Below are positions 46,386 through 55,856 of a DNA stretch of 64,000 bases, in pieces. Source of the stretch: Actinotignum sanguinis (GTDB taxonomy: Bacteria > Actinomycetota > Actinomycetes > Actinomycetales > Actinomycetaceae); contig NZ_QDIE01000002.1 of assembly GCF_003957255.1 (NCBI RefSeq), positions 79,842 through 143,841 of the forward strand, written 5' to 3'. The notes under the pieces were generated by a model that ran no database searches, was not told where the DNA came from, and saw only the letters and a list, made by a program, of their open reading frames with translations. Made by a program: the position numbers and the translations under genes. Positions within the stretch are counted from its first letter, which is position 1. Each line of letters starts with the position of its first letter.

Positions 46386-47546
46386 ATGGCAGCTGCACCC
46401 CGGAGCGGAGCGCTCGCTCATAGGCGCACCTCTCAGTCGGTTCGAACCACGGTGCAGCTGGTGGGCACCGCCGTGCTTACGATCCTCATCATTGGCGCCA
46501 TTCTTATTGCGATGGGAGCGCGGTGGGAACACGGAGATCCCTCCCCCGCACCTATGACGACGACGCAAGAACTGCGCCAAAGTCTTGCCGTGGCATCCCA
46601 GCGGTGCTCCGCGGCTGCCGCTGACTTAGCCGGCGAAACGGGGGGCTACGCCGCGCAGGTATACCAGGATGTTGCCGAGCACGCGAACGTGTGGGAAAAC
46701 CAGCTGGGCGGGGTATGGCAGGCCTGGCCGAGCGGAGCCCCGGCCGGGCATACAAATTCCCCCGAGCCTTCTCCCCTCGCTCCAGATGCCGTTGAGGTAC
46801 TCGCTGAGTTATCCACGATCAGCTCCGCGGCGGTGACAGCGGCGGATACACTACTGCCCGAAGCGGAAACTCCCGTAAAAGGCGCGGCCGTCGGTGCGGC
46901 AAATGGTGCAGTAACTGACGTGGCAGACGGTGCGGTAGGCGGCGCAACAAAAGGCGCCGATGCTCGCGAGGAGATGTCCGAGGAAACAGCCGGGGAGCGT
47001 GCGCTCTATTTAGCAATTGCGTTGCGGGCAACCTGGGATGCTCAGCTGGTGGCAGAGGCTGCTGGCTTACCGGCCCCGGCTCCCCTTGGTACTTCGGCGC
47101 AAGGTGGCGCCGGCTACGATGTCGCCCAGCTGGCACCGGCTGGCGGCGACGAGAAACTTCTCACGGCCGCGAATACAGCCCGCCAATGGTATGAAGTTGA
47201 TGCGGCACGGCGTGGCATGGAGGGGCATGCCGAACGTATGGAACGCATCGCGCGCATTGCTGATCTAGAGGAAGCCCTACTGCGCGCCGGTACCCCGGAT
47301 ACTCGCGCTGCCAGCGTTCCCCTCCCGACTGTTGCCGATGAGGAACTTACATCCGCCGCGTACGCAACTTTGATCGGTGCGCTGTGGCATAGCGGAGCAC
47401 CGGCCACAGCGGCTCTCAACTTTGCGATTGCAGTGAATGACGCTGACGGCGGCACCGGTGCGGGCGGTGCTATAGGTGCCAGCGGCACCACTAGCCAGGG
47501 CCTGGGCAGCAACGCACTCCCCGGGCTTTCATCACGCCGGTATTAG
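46386..47546 (+). CDS. Membrane-anchored Ala-rich protein of unknown function
   Basis: The 386-residue protein has a short basic N-terminus and one hydrophobic segment (VQLVGTAVLTILIIGAILIA, residues about 24-43) that is a signal anchor. The outside part is Ala-rich and helical, with a low-complexity Gly/Ala/Asp stretch near 160-200. A C-terminal helical region contains ERMERIARIADLEEALLRAG. Similar actinobacterial genes between rimP and proS encode DUF4439-type ferritin-like helical bundles, which this may be, but I do not see convincing metal ligands. GGAGAAG precedes the ATG. It ends at a strong bidirectional terminator. Confidence 0.75.
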   Translation: MAAAPRSGALAHRRTSQSVRTTVQLVGTAVLTILIIGAILIAMGARWEHGDPSPAPMTTTQELRQSLAVASQRCSAAAADLAGETGGYAAQVYQDVAEHANVWENQLGGVWQAWPSGAPAGHTNSPEPSPLAPDAVEVLAELSTISSAAVTAADTLLPEAETPVKGAAVGAANGAVTDVADGAVGGATKGADAREEMSEETAGERALYLAIALRATWDAQLVAEAAGLPAPAPLGTSAQGGAGYDVAQLAPAGGDEKLLTAANTARQWYEVDAARRGMEGHAERMERIARIADLEEALLRAGTPDTRAASVPLPTVADEELTSAAYATLIGALWHSGAPATAALNFAIAVNDADGGTGAGGAIGASGTTSQGLGSNALPGLSSRRY

Positions 47547-47568
47547 ACCCACTTTTGTCTATTAACCC

Positions 47569-47619
47569 CAAAATGCGCTTCCAGAACATACATATTTATG
47601 TAGCTGGAAGCGCATTTTG
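47569..47619. terminator. Bidirectional intrinsic terminator
   Basis: A perfect 16-bp stem (CAAAATGCGCTTCCAG with its complement) with a 19-nt loop has an A-run and T-run built into the stem base on both sides. It separates the convergent Ala-rich protein gene and proS. Confidence 0.93.
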
Positions 47620-47669
47620 TGGTTATAAATTTTCAGATCCGAGCACGATGTGCCCAGGGTCGAAAACCG

Positions 47670-49505
47670 TTACTCGCCCGCTTGGGCAGCAGCTAGGATC
47701 TCCTGTACACGCGAGGCAGCATCCGCCACCGCCACGTCTTCGGATTCCCCGGTGCCGCGGGTGCGTACTTCCACCGTTCCATTGGCCAGACCCCGGCCAA
47801 CCACCACCGCGTAGGGCATGCCCAGGAGCTCGTAATCAGCGAATTTCACTCCGGCGCTCACCTTACGGCGGTCATCGAAGAGGACTTCGATACCCGCGGC
47901 GGTCAACTGCGTGGCTAAGTCCTCCGCGGCAGAGAAGACGGCGTCGTCCTTACCAGTGGCAAGGATATGCACCTGCGCGGGCGCGACACCCACCGGCCAG
48001 ACCAGGCCCTTCTCATCGTGGTACTGCTCGGCAATAGCAGCAAGGACACGGGACACACCCACCCCGTAAGAGCCCATGGTGACCACGCGAGTTTTACCGT
48101 TTTCGTCGAGCACCGTTAGACCGAGAGCCTCGGCGTATTTGCGCCCCAGCTGGAAAATATGGCCAATTTCGATACCGCGCGCGATATCGAGCGGGCCCGA
48201 ACCGTCCGGGGCTTCGTCGCCGGCACGTACTTCCGCGGCCTCGATGGTGCCATCGGCCTCGAAATCACGTCCGTAGACCAGGTTGAAAATATGCTTATCC
48301 ACCGCGTTGCCGCCGGCGATCCAGCGCGAGCCGCGCGCCACATGGGGGTCAAGGAGGAGGCGCGCCACCGGCACCGTTGCGCCGTCGCCAGCACCGTCAG
48401 CTCCGTCGCCGGAATTGTCAGCAACGGCGCCACCGCGGGCCTGCGGGCCAACCGCACCGGGGCCGGTATAACCCGGCACGATTCCCGGGTACTTCTCCAT
48501 ATCCTCAGGAGCAGCAAGCTCCACCTCGGCCGGCGCCAAGCTGGCTTCCACGCGCTTCATATCAACTTCGCGGTCCCCGGGAAGGGCGATGACCACCACT
48601 TCTTTCTCCCCATCGGGATGGGTGAGGGTCACGATTACCGACTTGAGCGTATCTGCGGCGTTCCAGGGGCGGTCCGAACGCGGATGCACCTGATTTGCCA
48701 TCTCAACCAGGTCAGCGATGGTTTTCGCCCCGGGGGTATCCACCAGCTCGGGTGCCGGAACGTCAGAGAAGTCCTGCTCGGGAAGCAGCGGCGTCGTAAC
48801 CGCTTCGGTATTCGCAGCGTAACCACCCACGGACCGGACAAAAGTATCCTCCCCAATCGCGGTGGGGAACAGGAACTCTTCCGAACGCGAGCCGCCCATT
48901 GCCCCGGACATCGCGGAGACAATGGCATAAGGCAGACCCAAGCGCTCGAAAATACGCTGGTAGGCCGCGCGCATCGTATTGTAGGAAGCGTCCAGACCCG
49001 CCTCGTCCATATCGAAGGAATAGGCATCTTTCATGACGAATTCACGCCCGCGAATCACGCCGGCACGCGGGCGGGCCTCATCGCGGTACTTCGTTTGGAT
49101 CTGGTAGAGCGTGAGGGGCAGATCCTTGTAGGAAGAATAAAGATCCTTCACGAGAAGCGTGAACATTTCCTCGTGCGTGGGGGCAAGCAACATGTCGTTA
49201 CCCTTGCGATCCGCCAGCTTGAAGAGGGTGGGGCCGTATTCGCTCCAGCGGTTCGTTGCCTCGTAAGGTTCGCGCGGGAGAAGGGCCGGGAAAAGTACTT
49301 CCTGAGCCCCGGACGCATCCATTTCTTCCCGGACAACCCGCTCCACTTTCCGCAGCACCCGCAAGCCGAGCGGCAACCAGGTGTAAATACCTGGGGCCAC
49401 GCGCCGCACATACCCGCCGCGGACTAGGAGTTTATGACTGGCGACCTCGGCGTCGGCCGGGTCTTCGCGCAAGGTGCGCACAAAAAGACTAGACATTCTC
49501 AGCAC
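47670..49505 (-). CDS. proS: Prolyl-tRNA synthetase
   Basis: This bacterial-type class II synthetase contains an editing insertion. Motif 1 to 2 regions are visible as [39 protein letters not shown] and [19 protein letters not shown]. Motif 3 is [15 protein letters not shown], and the anticodon domain has [20 protein letters not shown]. With the GTG at 49505 the protein is 611 residues and starts [16 protein letters not shown], matching family N-termini. A TAGAAT 7 nt upstream and no ribosome site support that start over the longer frames to 49514 and beyond. Confidence 0.95.
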   Translation of the reverse strand: MLRMSSLFVRTLREDPADAEVASHKLLVRGGYVRRVAPGIYTWLPLGLRVLRKVERVVREEMDASGAQEVLFPALLPREPYEATNRWSEYGPTLFKLADRKGNDMLLAPTHEEMFTLLVKDLYSSYKDLPLTLYQIQTKYRDEARPRAGVIRGREFVMKDAYSFDMDEAGLDASYNTMRAAYQRIFERLGLPYAIVSAMSGAMGGSRSEEFLFPTAIGEDTFVRSVGGYAANTEAVTTPLLPEQDFSDVPAPELVDTPGAKTIADLVEMANQVHPRSDRPWNAADTLKSVIVTLTHPDGEKEVVVIALPGDREVDMKRVEASLAPAEVELAAPEDMEKYPGIVPGYTGPGAVGPQARGGAVADNSGDGADGAGDGATVPVARLLLDPHVARGSRWIAGGNAVDKHIFNLVYGRDFEADGTIEAAEVRAGDEAPDGSGPLDIARGIEIGHIFQLGRKYAEALGLTVLDENGKTRVVTMGSYGVGVSRVLAAIAEQYHDEKGLVWPVGVAPAQVHILATGKDDAVFSAAEDLATQLTAAGIEVLFDDRRKVSAGVKFADYELLGMPYAVVVGRGLANGTVEVRTRGTGESEDVAVADAASRVQEILAAAQAGE

Positions 49506-49512
49506 GCCCGCC

Positions 49513-49518
49513 ATTCTA
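49513..49518 (-). promoter_or_regulatory. -10 box of a leaderless proS promoter
   Basis: TAGAAT on the minus strand is followed by GGCGGGC and then GTG at 49505. The box overlaps the alternative ATG at 49514, which argues against that start. Confidence 0.65.
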
Positions 49519-49639
49519 CCCGCTTGCCGGGAACGGCGCGGCACCGGGGCGCAGTACTGGGGCGGACGGGGGAACGGGGCCCGAACGGAGGACGGCGCCG
49601 CACGGAGCGAGAGCACCGGTGCCAGACGATGCCCCGGAG

Positions 49640-50503
49640 TTAGAGGAGAACCGTCGCCCACTCCCCCGCGCGGCTGAAACCAACATGCTGGTAGAGCCTA
49701 ACCGCGGCGGTATTGTAGTCATTGACGTAGAGGGAGACGGTGGGCGCATAGCGGGCGCGCACCTGGTCAACGACGCTGGCCATCGCCCGGGTTGCTATCC
49801 CGCGACCCCGTAGATCAGGGGCGGTCCATACACCTTGGATCTGCGCCACTCCCCCGGCCAAGGCACCGATATCAGCCTTGAATTCCACTCGTGGGGCTCC
49901 GTTGGCGGGATCTATTCCCATACGCACGAAAGTGTGACCGGAGCGGATAAGATCACGGACTCGCCGCCCGTAGCTCGGCCCATAAACAGTCGGGTCGTAT
50001 CCGACTTCCTCGGTGAACATAGCTACCGCCGCGGGAAAAACAGCACCGAATTCCCAGGGCTCGGCCGGCCGTACCTGCGGATCGGGCGCCACCGGGGAAG
50101 CGTGGGTAAGGGCGAGGGAATATTGGCGTGCTCGAACCTCACGAGCGGGACTCCAGGAGCGCTCCAGGTGCTCCCACAGTCCGAGAACCTGATCGGCTGG
50201 CCCAAGGATGGAACAGGCCACCCGATGCCGGGAAAGAATATCGTCGCCTAGTTCGCGCAGGCCCGCCGGGGAAAATCCCAAGGGGATAATATTGCCGCCG
50301 TCCCAGGCTAGAGCTTCAATATCGCGACGGTGCATCGCCGCCAGCGCCGAGGATGTCCCCACGCCCATGCGTTCCACATTGACGCGGGCGAGCACGGAAT
50401 TGACCGGGTCGCGAGCTAAAAATTCCAGGGCGCGGGATTTATCCGCACCCGTGAGACGGCGCAGCGAGGATGCAGCTCGATGCGGCCAAATGGAGCGTTT
50501 CAT
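49640..50503 (-). CDS. GNAT acetyltransferase with an N-terminal DUF4081-like domain
   Basis: The 287-residue protein has two parts. The N-terminal half ([19 protein letters not shown] onward) resembles the DUF4081 domain that precedes GNAT domains in actinobacteria. The C-terminal half has the acetyl-CoA loop [20 protein letters not shown] near 227-246 and the closing [19 protein letters not shown]. The substrate is unknown. It follows the DivIVA-motif gene by 18 bp and precedes proS. Confidence 0.88.
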   Translation of the reverse strand: MKRSIWPHRAASSLRRLTGADKSRALEFLARDPVNSVLARVNVERMGVGTSSALAAMHRRDIEALAWDGGNIIPLGFSPAGLRELGDDILSRHRVACSILGPADQVLGLWEHLERSWSPAREVRARQYSLALTHASPVAPDPQVRPAEPWEFGAVFPAAVAMFTEEVGYDPTVYGPSYGRRVRDLIRSGHTFVRMGIDPANGAPRVEFKADIGALAGGVAQIQGVWTAPDLRGRGIATRAMASVVDQVRARYAPTVSLYVNDYNTAAVRLYQHVGFSRAGEWATVLL

Positions 50504-50521
50504 CGCGGTGTATTTACTCCG

Positions 50522-51061
50522 CTACTCCACCGCAAGCAAGACGCTGACAGCCCGCTCGAGGAACACGTCAACGACGGCTTCGTCATAAGCGTTTTTTCCG
50601 CGCGATTCCGGGAAAATGGCATCACGCACCACTTCTGAGGTGACGGTTTCTTCACCATCGAAATACCGGGCAAGACGGTCGAGAAGTTCATCAACATCCG
50701 ATTTGCGGTATCCCCAACCTTCAGCGTCAGCAAAACGCTGCCCAGCCGGGCGTAGCAGGCGCGGATAAAGGCTTTTAGCGTCCTGGTAAGCGAGGTTGAG
50801 CCATGCCTGTTCCCCGCGCGCCCCGATAGTATTCGCACGCTTGAGGTGAATAAAGGCAGCTTCGAGGCGGTCGAGCGCGGCATCTACCCGAGCCGGATCA
50901 TATCCGCCACGCTGGCGGGAAAAACCGGCGCGCCGCACGTCCGTTTCGTCCATATCGCCAGTTCCTCGCGAATATGCGTCTTTTGCACGGGCGAGGAAAT
51001 CATCGACCTGCTCGGTATTGTATCCGCGCGTGAGCGGACCCACTCGTTTAAACGTGCTCAC
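50522..51061 (-). CDS. Small protein with four DivIVA-type motifs
   Basis: The 179-residue protein contains four related segments of the DivI1A motif type, each G/A-Y-x3-x-V-D-x2-L: RGYNTEQVDDFLARAKDAY (about 13-31), GGYDPARVDAALDRLEAAF (about 52-70), WGYRKSDVDELLDRLARYF, and NAYDEAVVDVFLERAVSVL. In true DivIVA/Wag31 this motif occurs once, before a long coiled coil that is absent here. It is probably a cell-pole or envelope accessory protein. GTG start with GAGGTGAG. It lies next to the GNAT gene and cdsA. Confidence 0.82.
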   Translation of the reverse strand: MSTFKRVGPLTRGYNTEQVDDFLARAKDAYSRGTGDMDETDVRRAGFSRQRGGYDPARVDAALDRLEAAFIHLKRANTIGARGEQAWLNLAYQDAKSLYPRLLRPAGQRFADAEGWGYRKSDVDELLDRLARYFDGEETVTSEVVRDAIFPESRGKNAYDEAVVDVFLERAVSVLLAVE

Positions 51062-51203
51062 AACTCACCTCACTTGTCTATGCCAGCACCACGGTGCCGA
51101 CCTGCCGACCTTCCCTCTTAATGTGCCGCACTCATTTTGCCATATGCGCCCGCCACACGCCGCTCTCGCTCACAGCGCAGCCGTGCACCGCACCGAGCTA
51201 GTA

Positions 51204-52082
51204 TCAGAACACCCCTTGCGCCGCCGCGAAGAAGAGGTAGCAGAACGGCGCCCACAACAAGATGGAATCAATGCGATCAAGCATGCCGCCGTGCCCGGGG
51301 AAAATTGCGCCCATATCTTTAACGCCGAGCCAGCGTTTGAGGCGTGACTCAAGCAGGTCACCGGCGGTGCAGCACACCACCGCTGCCATCCCGATACCGA
51401 AGGCCCACCATACGCCGTGCCCGAGGACCCCCGTGGCGAGCAGCAATGCCACCACCAGGCAGGCGAGGATTGATCCGGCCAGCCCTTCCCAGGTTTTCTT
51501 CGGGGAGATTCGCGGGGCGAGCGGATGACGCCCAAAAAGCACCCCGGCAGCCCAGCCCCCGGTGTCATTGGCAACGGGCAGGAGGATGAGCGCTGCGACC
51601 ATCCACGCCGGGGAATCCAGCTGGCACAGTGCCACCGCAAAACTCCCCAGCACGCTAATCCACAGGGAGACGAAAACCGCGCAGGCGGCGTCGCTCACCT
51701 GCGCACGCCCCCGGTCGCGCAACCCCAACCACAGGGCGCAGGCGACCACCGTCGCCCCGAAAGCCAGCATGGCGGCGCCGAGTCCGCGCCACCAGGCCAG
51801 CGCCAGGATCGCGATATTTCCGGCCAGCAGCATCGTGAGCGGCAGTCGGATCTGACGCGCGAGGAACGCGCCCGCGGCCTCCCATACGGCAAAGCTAAGC
51901 GCCACCACCACGAGCACCACAAAGAGCTCAATACGCCAGAGGACACTGAGAGCCACCAGCGCCAGCAGGATGAGCGCGGTGGGGACGGCGGCTTTGAGGT
52001 TACGGCCGGCCCGCGAGGAGGTGGGGCGCGGCGGTTGCGGGGGACGCGGAGCGAGCAGGCTCCGCAACGAGGTGCGCGACAT
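51204..52082 (-). CDS. cdsA: Phosphatidate cytidylyltransferase
   Basis: CdsA makes CDP-diacylglycerol, the precursor for the PgsA reaction encoded elsewhere in this window. The 292-residue protein has about eight membrane helices. ISPKKTWEGLAGSILACLV comes before the signature GDLLESRLKRWLGVKDMG, which is followed by FPGHGGMLDRIDSILLW. The start ATG shares one base with the frr stop (TAATG), so translation is coupled to frr. Confidence 0.96.
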   Translation of the reverse strand: MSRTSLRSLLAPRPPQPPRPTSSRAGRNLKAAVPTALILLALVALSVLWRIELFVVLVVVALSFAVWEAAGAFLARQIRLPLTMLLAGNIAILALAWWRGLGAAMLAFGATVVACALWLGLRDRGRAQVSDAACAVFVSLWISVLGSFAVALCQLDSPAWMVAALILLPVANDTGGWAAGVLFGRHPLAPRISPKKTWEGLAGSILACLVVALLLATGVLGHGVWWAFGIGMAAVVCCTAGDLLESRLKRWLGVKDMGAIFPGHGGMLDRIDSILLWAPFCYLFFAAAQGVF

Positions 52083-52639
52083 TAGATTTCGAGCAGGTCC
52101 TTTTCCTTGCCTTCGAGGAGCTTATCGATCTGCTCCACGAAGCTCTTGGTCAGCTTTTCCAGCTCGTCTTCAGCGCGCTTGACTTCGTCTTCCCCGGCCT
52201 CGCCATCTTTTTGGATAGCTTCGAGGGTATCCTTCGCCTTCCGACGCACGGCCCGGATGGACACGCGCCCATCTTCAGCGCGCGTGCGAGCCAACTTGAC
52301 GTAATCCTTGCGGCGTTCCTCGGTTAGAGCCGGGAGGTTCACGCGCAGCACATTGCCGTCATCGGAGGGATTGACACCCAGGTCCGATTCGCGCAGCGCC
52401 TTGTCGATCCCTTGCTTGGCACCCGGATCGAAAGGCGTGATCATAACGGTGCGCGGTTCGGGAATGGTGATGGTAGCCAGCTGCTGGAGCGGCGTAAGCG
52501 TTCCGTAGTAATCCACCAGAATCGGGTTAAACATCCCGGCGCTGGCCCGCCCGGAGCGGATATGCGAAAATTCTTCGCTGGTTGCTTCAATAGTTTTGCC
52601 CATCTTTTCGCGGGCTTCGCGCAAAGCTTCTTCAATCAT
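52082..52639 (-). CDS. frr: Ribosome recycling factor
   Basis: Frr splits post-termination ribosomes with EF-G. The 185-residue protein is standard: HIRSGRASAGMFNPILVDYY near 28-47, TIPEPRTVMITPFDPGAK, and the end VEQIDKLLEGKEKDLLEI. The ATG at 52639 has GAAGGAA upstream and matches family N-termini; the longer frame is not needed. It lies about 100 bp after pyrH in the conserved pyrH-frr-cdsA series. Confidence 0.97.
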   Translation of the reverse strand: MIEEALREAREKMGKTIEATSEEFSHIRSGRASAGMFNPILVDYYGTLTPLQQLATITIPEPRTVMITPFDPGAKQGIDKALRESDLGVNPSDDGNVLRVNLPALTEERRKDYVKLARTRAEDGRVSIRAVRRKAKDTLEAIQKDGEAGEDEVKRAEDELEKLTKSFVEQIDKLLEGKEKDLLEI

Positions 52640-52741
52640 GTTTTTTCCTTCGCAGTTTCGTTCACGGCGCGTAGCTACGTGGTACGACGACGCCACCGCC
52701 GCCACACGCCCGATGTGACATATCTTACCGGCTTAGCGGGG

Positions 52742-53488
52742 CTATGCGCCCTGGGCGGAGACCACCGTTCCAATATTCTCACCGCGCAGCGCGGCGGTGA
52801 CATTCCCCGGCTCGGTCATACCGAAAACCCGCATCGGCAGGGAGTTATTCCGCGCCAGAGCAAAGGCCGCACCGTCGGCCACCTGGAGATTATGGGAAAG
52901 CACCGTATCGTAGCTGATGGCGGTGAGCTTTTCCGCTTCCGGATGGGTGCGCGGATCGGCGGTATAGACTCCATCCACCCCGTTCTTTCCCATGAGGAGC
53001 TCATCGCAGCGCAGCTCGAGGGCACGCTGCGCGGAAACAGTATCGGTAGAGAAGTAGGGCATGCCGGCCCCGGCACCGAAAATAACCACCCGCCCCTTCT
53101 GAAGGTGGCGGATGGCGCGCAAGGGAATATACGGTTCAGCAATCTGCGTCATCTGGATTGCAGTTTGCACGCGACACTGAGTGCCGGCCTGCTCGATGAA
53201 ATCCTGGAGCGCGATCGCGTTCATAACGGTGCCGAGCATCCCCATATAGTCCGCCCTGGCTCGATCCATTCCAGATTGCTGCAATTCAGCTCCGCGGAAG
53301 AAGTTTCCTCCCCCTACAACGATGGCTACTTCGATTCCCGAAGCCGCCGCTTCGGCAATTTCACCGGCGACACGCTGGAGCACCGCGGCATCAACCCCGA
53401 CACTACCCGCCCCAAAAGTTTCTCCTGATAATTTAAGAAGAACTCGGCGGACTCCATCCGAGCTCGCGTCATGTTCCAGTAGTGTCAC
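52742..53488 (-). CDS. pyrH: UMP kinase
   Basis: PyrH phosphorylates UMP and is the first gene of pyrH-frr-cdsA. The amino-acid-kinase fold shows [59 protein letters not shown], and [18 protein letters not shown]. Length is 248 residues. The GTG at 53488 lies 5 nt after GGAGG and is a better start than the ATG one codon earlier. Confidence 0.97.
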   Translation of the reverse strand: MTLLEHDASSDGVRRVLLKLSGETFGAGSVGVDAAVLQRVAGEIAEAAASGIEVAIVVGGGNFFRGAELQQSGMDRARADYMGMLGTVMNAIALQDFIEQAGTQCRVQTAIQMTQIAEPYIPLRAIRHLQKGRVVIFGAGAGMPYFSTDTVSAQRALELRCDELLMGKNGVDGVYTADPRTHPEAEKLTAISYDTVLSHNLQVADGAAFALARNNSLPMRVFGMTEPGNVTAALRGENIGTVVSAQGA

Positions 53489-53543
53489 CATTGCCTCCCG
53501 TCGCTCAGTTCATCGGGCTTAACCATACCAGCGCGGACTCAGG

Positions 53544-53549
53544 CATAAT
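53544..53549 (+). promoter_or_regulatory. -10 box of a leaderless promoter (YeiH-type gene)
   Basis: CATAAT ends 6 nt before the GTG at 53556. No ribosome binding sequence precedes the start. The region is shared with the divergent pyrH promoter. Confidence 0.6.
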
Positions 53550-53555
53550 ATCCGG

Positions 53556-54650
53556 GTGTCTAATGAAAATATTTCTTCTGACGCTGCCACATGGGTGGCG
53601 TCACTGCGCGCCCTCACGCCGGGCGTGCTGCTTGCCGCTGTTATCGCGGTAGCATCCTGGGGCCTGAGTAAGCTGATGCCCCTGCTTTCCGCCATGCTCT
53701 TCGCCATCGTATTGGGCATGCTGGTGCGCAACCTGGGACTTATCCCGCGTTCGGCTAACCGCGGTCTCACCTTCACCTCCAAACGGGTGCTACGCACCGG
53801 GGTGGTGCTCCTGGGGCTGCGCCTATCCATTCCCGCAATCCTGGGGCTGGGCTGGGGTACCCTCATCACCATCATCACCTGTGTGACCGCAACGATGCTC
53901 ATTTCTGTACCCTTGAGTAAAGTCCTGCGAGTCCCGCACGCCTCGGCTATTCTCACCGCCGTGGGCACCTCCATTTGCGGGGCCTCCGCGGTGGCGGGAA
54001 CTTCCGCCGTGGTGCGAGTGCGTAACGAAGACGAACGCGATACCGCCGCGGCGACCGCTATTGCCTGCGTGACGCTTTTCGGCACTCTCACCCTCGTGGC
54101 ACTCCCCTGGCTCGCCCACCTGCTGGACTTGAGCGCCAATCAGGCGGCTGTATGGATGGGCGCCACTATTCACGAAGTTGGCCAGGTGGTGGCCGCCGCA
54201 AATATTTACGGTGGCGTGGCCGATACCGCTACTGCCGCCAAGCTTGGGCGCGTGGTATGCCTGGCCGCGGTGATTGCCGTGGTGGGGCTGCTGGAGCGCG
54301 CCGCTAAGCAACGTGAGGCCCGCGCCGCGGGGCTGGACGGTGCGGCGCTCGATACGCACGGCCATACGCGTAGCTCCGCACCGCTTATCCCACTGTTCGT
54401 GCTTGGCTTCCTTATCGCGGTAGGTATCGCCTCCGTCCTGGAGAACCAGGCATGGGCAGCCAGTGTCTTGCAGATTCTTGGTAACGACGTCGCCAACTGG
54501 CTCCTTATCGCCGCAATGGGCGCCATGGGTGCCGGCGTTCATCTCAAAACGATTATGCATACGGGGGCACGCACCGTCCTCTTTGGGTTCCTTCTCACCC
54601 TCGTGATTGTGGGGATCGGATTGGCGTGCGTGGCCGTTTTTGTGGTGTAG
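53556..54650 (+). CDS. YeiH/UPF0324 family membrane protein (putative sulfate exporter)
   Basis: The 364-residue protein has about ten transmembrane helices. Family hallmarks are LLSAMLFAIVLGMLVRNLG, SKRVLRTGVVLLGLRLS, AVGTSICGASAVAGTSAVVR, and ATIHEVGQVVAAANIYG. Proteins of this family are annotated as putative sulfate exporters, but evidence for the substrate is thin. It is monocistronic, divergent from pyrH and ends at a strong hairpin shared with the FNT gene. Confidence 0.9.
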   Translation: MSNENISSDAATWVASLRALTPGVLLAAVIAVASWGLSKLMPLLSAMLFAIVLGMLVRNLGLIPRSANRGLTFTSKRVLRTGVVLLGLRLSIPAILGLGWGTLITIITCVTATMLISVPLSKVLRVPHASAILTAVGTSICGASAVAGTSAVVRVRNEDERDTAAATAIACVTLFGTLTLVALPWLAHLLDLSANQAAVWMGATIHEVGQVVAAANIYGGVADTATAAKLGRVVCLAAVIAVVGLLERAAKQREARAAGLDGAALDTHGHTRSSAPLIPLFVLGFLIAVGIASVLENQAWAASVLQILGNDVANWLLIAAMGAMGAGVHLKTIMHTGARTVLFGFLLTLVIVGIGLACVAVFVV

Positions 54651-54661
54651 CAACGGCCTAA

Positions 54662-54712
54662 CATACATGAAGCGGGGGCTTTCCTGACGTGGGAGCCCCC
54701 GCTTCGTGTATG
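54662..54712. terminator. Bidirectional hairpin terminator
   Basis: A 19-bp stem with one wobble joins CATACATGAAGCGGGGGCT and its partner around a 13-nt loop, between the convergent YeiH-type and FNT genes. No long T-run is present. Confidence 0.8.
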
Positions 54713-54749
54713 CCCCGTATGCGGGCAAGCTAGCCGATATCGGCGTGGA

Positions 54750-55631
54750 TTACTTCAGCGGCGCGTCGTAAACGTCAGCTGCGTCGTCGTCACGCAGATA
54801 CGCAACCCAGAAGTACGTGGCGAGGATGAAACCGCCCCCCACAATATTGCCGAGAATCACCACACCGATATTGAGGGCGACGGCGCCCGGCGTGAAGGCG
54901 GCGTAGTCGGCGAGACCGTGACCAGAGGCGAGCACCGCTTCGGAGTTCCAGAACGCATCCCCACCCCAGTACTTGCACATAAGGCCGAGCGGAAGTAGGA
55001 ACATATTGGCCACCGAGTGCTCGAATCCAGCGGCAACGAAGAGTGGGATGGGGCATAGACAGGCGAGGATCTTATCCGCCGTGGAACGCCCCGATTGCGC
55101 AATCCACACACCGGCGCACACCGCGATATTCGCGAGCACGCCCAGGAGGAATGCCTCTGGGATAGAATGCGCGGCCTTGCCCGCCGCGGTATGGAGGGCA
55201 ACCTCGCCCCAGGCTCCCCCGTTAGAGAGTGCCTGACCCGCGCCGAAGACGAGCAACGCCAAAAACAGCGCACCAACTAAATTGCCAGCTAGGGAGGTGC
55301 CCCAGTGCGCGAAGAACCGCCGCGGCCGCACCCTCTTGTGGTAGAGCGGCATGACCGTCATCGTGGTTGAGGTGAAGAGGTCCGAGCCGGTCAGTACCAC
55401 CAGGATGAGACCGACCGAGAAGCACAGGCCCCCCAGGACTTTCGCCGGGCCGAGCGGCCCGTCGGCCAGGCCCTGTTGCGACGTGATGTAGAAAATGTAG
55501 CCCATGCCTATAAAGGCGCCGCCCGAGAGTGCCATCACGAAGGATCGCGTCAGCGGTTTCTTAGTTTTCTTGTATGCCGCGCGGGCGTTCTCAACCGCGA
55601 GGGTGTGCGGATCGGGAATGGTTATGCTCAC
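54750..55631 (-). CDS. Formate/nitrite transporter family channel (FocA/NirC type)
   Basis: This pentameric anion channel has six helices per subunit. The 293-residue protein shows MALSGGAFIGMGYIFYI near residue 33, VLTGSDLFTSTTMTVMPL in the omega-loop region, and FEHSVANMFLLPLGLM with the conserved histidine near 203. Formate, nitrite or hydrosulfide may be carried; the sequence alone does not decide. The GTG start follows AAAGGAG. No formate or nitrite enzyme gene is in the window. It appears monocistronic. Confidence 0.92.
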   Translation of the reverse strand: MSITIPDPHTLAVENARAAYKKTKKPLTRSFVMALSGGAFIGMGYIFYITSQQGLADGPLGPAKVLGGLCFSVGLILVVLTGSDLFTSTTMTVMPLYHKRVRPRRFFAHWGTSLAGNLVGALFLALLVFGAGQALSNGGAWGEVALHTAAGKAAHSIPEAFLLGVLANIAVCAGVWIAQSGRSTADKILACLCPIPLFVAAGFEHSVANMFLLPLGLMCKYWGGDAFWNSEAVLASGHGLADYAAFTPGAVALNIGVVILGNIVGGGFILATYFWVAYLRDDDAADVYDAPLK

Positions 55632-55742
55632 CTCTTACTCCTTTGTCAGTTCAGCGCCCCTCATCTTATGTGAAAGTGCCCGGTGGGAGCTATAGATATT
55701 TAGAAGCAGATAGGTCCGGTGCCCGAAACAGCACCGCTCAAT

Positions 55743-55788
55743 ACGCCAGAGGGCGGGACGCACTCACGTACATCCCGCCCTCCGGCGT
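55743..55788 (-). terminator. Hairpin terminator after tsf
   Basis: A 16-bp stem with one mismatch (GAGGGCGGGA with TCCCGCCCTC as core) lies about 70 bp after the tsf stop. No T-run follows on the minus strand, but a short TTTA lies on the other side. It separates rpsB-tsf from the FNT gene. Confidence 0.65.
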
Positions 55789-55856
55789 TTAGTGTTCTCA
55801 CAACCGAAAGCTAGGCTCCCGGCAGCCGGAAACTACGTCCCGGCGCGTGCAAAAAC

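Noticed and set aside
48159..49427. 422-codon open frame opposite proS
   Set aside because: Antisense shadow; no signature residues and no ribosome site.
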